DNA of 64,000 nt from NCBI RefSeq assembly GCF_003713065.1, contig NZ_CP033433.1:779001-843000 (forward strand). The letters are read 5' to 3'. Of this stretch, positions 63,568 through 64,000 are shown one piece after another. Position 1 is the first letter of the stretch. Each line of letters starts with the position of its first letter. The position numbers were made by a program, and so were the translations under genes. Below the pieces are notes generated by a model that had not been told where the DNA came from, searched no databases, and saw only the letters and a program-made list of their open reading frames with translations. The stretch comes from Cohnella candidum (GTDB lineage: Bacteria > Bacillota > Bacilli > Paenibacillales > Paenibacillaceae).

Positions 63568-64000
63568 GTGAACAAGCAATCCGCCGCAGTGGGCGTTTTG
63601 GTGTTGGCCGCGGGATTGGTCATTCTGTTGGGCAAGTGGGGAGTATTCGCTTTTATCGGCAGCGTTTTTTGGCCATTATTCATTCTCGTACCGGGCGTGC
63701 TGCTTCACGTGCTATATTTCGGGAGAATGGTTCCTTCCGTGGCGCTGGTGCCGGCGGGCATTCTGACGGTCGTATCGGTCATTCTGCTGATCGGCAACTG
63801 GTTCGGGTGGGATTTGATGAAATACCTGTGGCCTTTCTTTCCGTTCGCGGTCGCCGTCGGTCTCTACGAATATTACGTGTTCGGCTATTCGCGCTCGAAG
63901 ACGTTGTGGACGGCTTCGATCGGCTTGGCCGTGTTTTCCCTCGTCCTGTTCGGCATGACGCTCTTGTGGACCTGGGGGATTTATTTGCTGGCGCTCGCGC
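63568..64000 (+). CDS. Hypothetical membrane protein, 5' part (LiaF/DUF5668-like layout)
   Basis: The frame starts GTG 63568 (GTGGGGG upstream), and is open to the end of the window, so the 3' end is missing. At least six hydrophobic segments follow MNKQSAAVGVLVLAAGLVIL, with repeated WPLFILVPG and WPFFPFAVA-like motifs seen in LiaI/LiaF and DUF5668 membrane regions. The family is not certain and the C-terminal domain that would decide it is outside the window. Confidence 0.75.
   Translation, partial: MNKQSAAVGVLVLAAGLVILLGKWGVFAFIGSVFWPLFILVPGVLLHVLYFGRMVPSVALVPAGILTVVSVILLIGNWFGWDLMKYLWPFFPFAVAVGLYEYYVFGYSRSKTLWTASIGLAVFSLVLFGMTLLWTWGIYLLALA

Overview
The window looks like a chromosomal segment of a high-GC, spore-forming member of the Bacillales, most likely Paenibacillaceae and plausibly Cohnella or a close Paenibacillus. 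The evidence is the Bacillus-type gene order (grpE-dnaK-dnaJ-prmA-rsmE-mtaB, rpsU-yqeY-nfeD-floA-yqfC-yqfD-phoH-pgpH-ybeY-dgkA-cdd-era-yqzL-recO-glyQS-ppsR-yaiI-dnaG-sigA-trmK-nif3), the sporulation genes yqfC and yqfD, addBA in place of recBCD, a glycine T-box, strong GGAGG ribosome binding sites, frequent TTG and GTG starts, and high GC with many long shadow ORFs. No tRNA, rRNA, CRISPR array, insertion sequence or prophage gene was recognised.

Layout. 1-3.8 kb: end of the heat-shock operon (grpE, dnaK, dnaJ). 3.8-4.0 kb: an unusual symmetric array of four 20-bp repeats. 4.2-12.0 kb: accessory block with two small proteins, a sugar ABC importer (two permeases and a binding lipoprotein, no ATPase) under a cre-like operator, and a YesM/YesN-type two-component system. 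12.1-18.6 kb: prmA, an M50 peptidase, rsmE, mtaB, a NUDIX hydrolase, deoC and an RlmI-like methyltransferase. 18.6-19.6 kb: a Na/Pi cotransporter on the minus strand. 19.8-28.3 kb: a small unknown protein, addB, addA and an unknown single-pass protein. 28.4-30.3 kb (minus): a TetR regulator joined in frame, without a stop codon, to an FAD oxidoreductase, with a perfect inverted-repeat operator candidate upstream.

30.5-53.8 kb is a dense housekeeping run: a HIT protein, translation (rpsU, glyQS behind a T-box), membrane organisation (nfeD, floA), sporulation (yqfC, yqfD with a candidate sigma-E promoter), RNA maturation and ribosome assembly (phoH, ybeY, era, trmK), c-di-AMP turnover (pgpH), lipid and nucleoside metabolism (dgkA, cdd), repair (recO), replication (dnaG) and the main sigma factor (sigA). 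53.8-54.3 kb carries a type A-like RNase P RNA with its own promoter and terminator. 54.4-57.5 kb (minus) encodes a DsbB/DsbA pair and a subtilisin-like protease with an extra N-terminal extracytoplasmic region. 57.7-64 kb holds a YpuI-like protein, a DUF1540 protein, a lytic transglycosylase, the cysteine desulfurase-ThiI pair, two divergent TerC proteins and a truncated membrane protein.

Most of the window is conserved core genome. The points most worth following are the symmetric 20-mer array, the TetR-oxidoreductase read-through fusion with its operator, and a second family of 57-59 bp dyad elements found at 43.35 and 61.83 kb.
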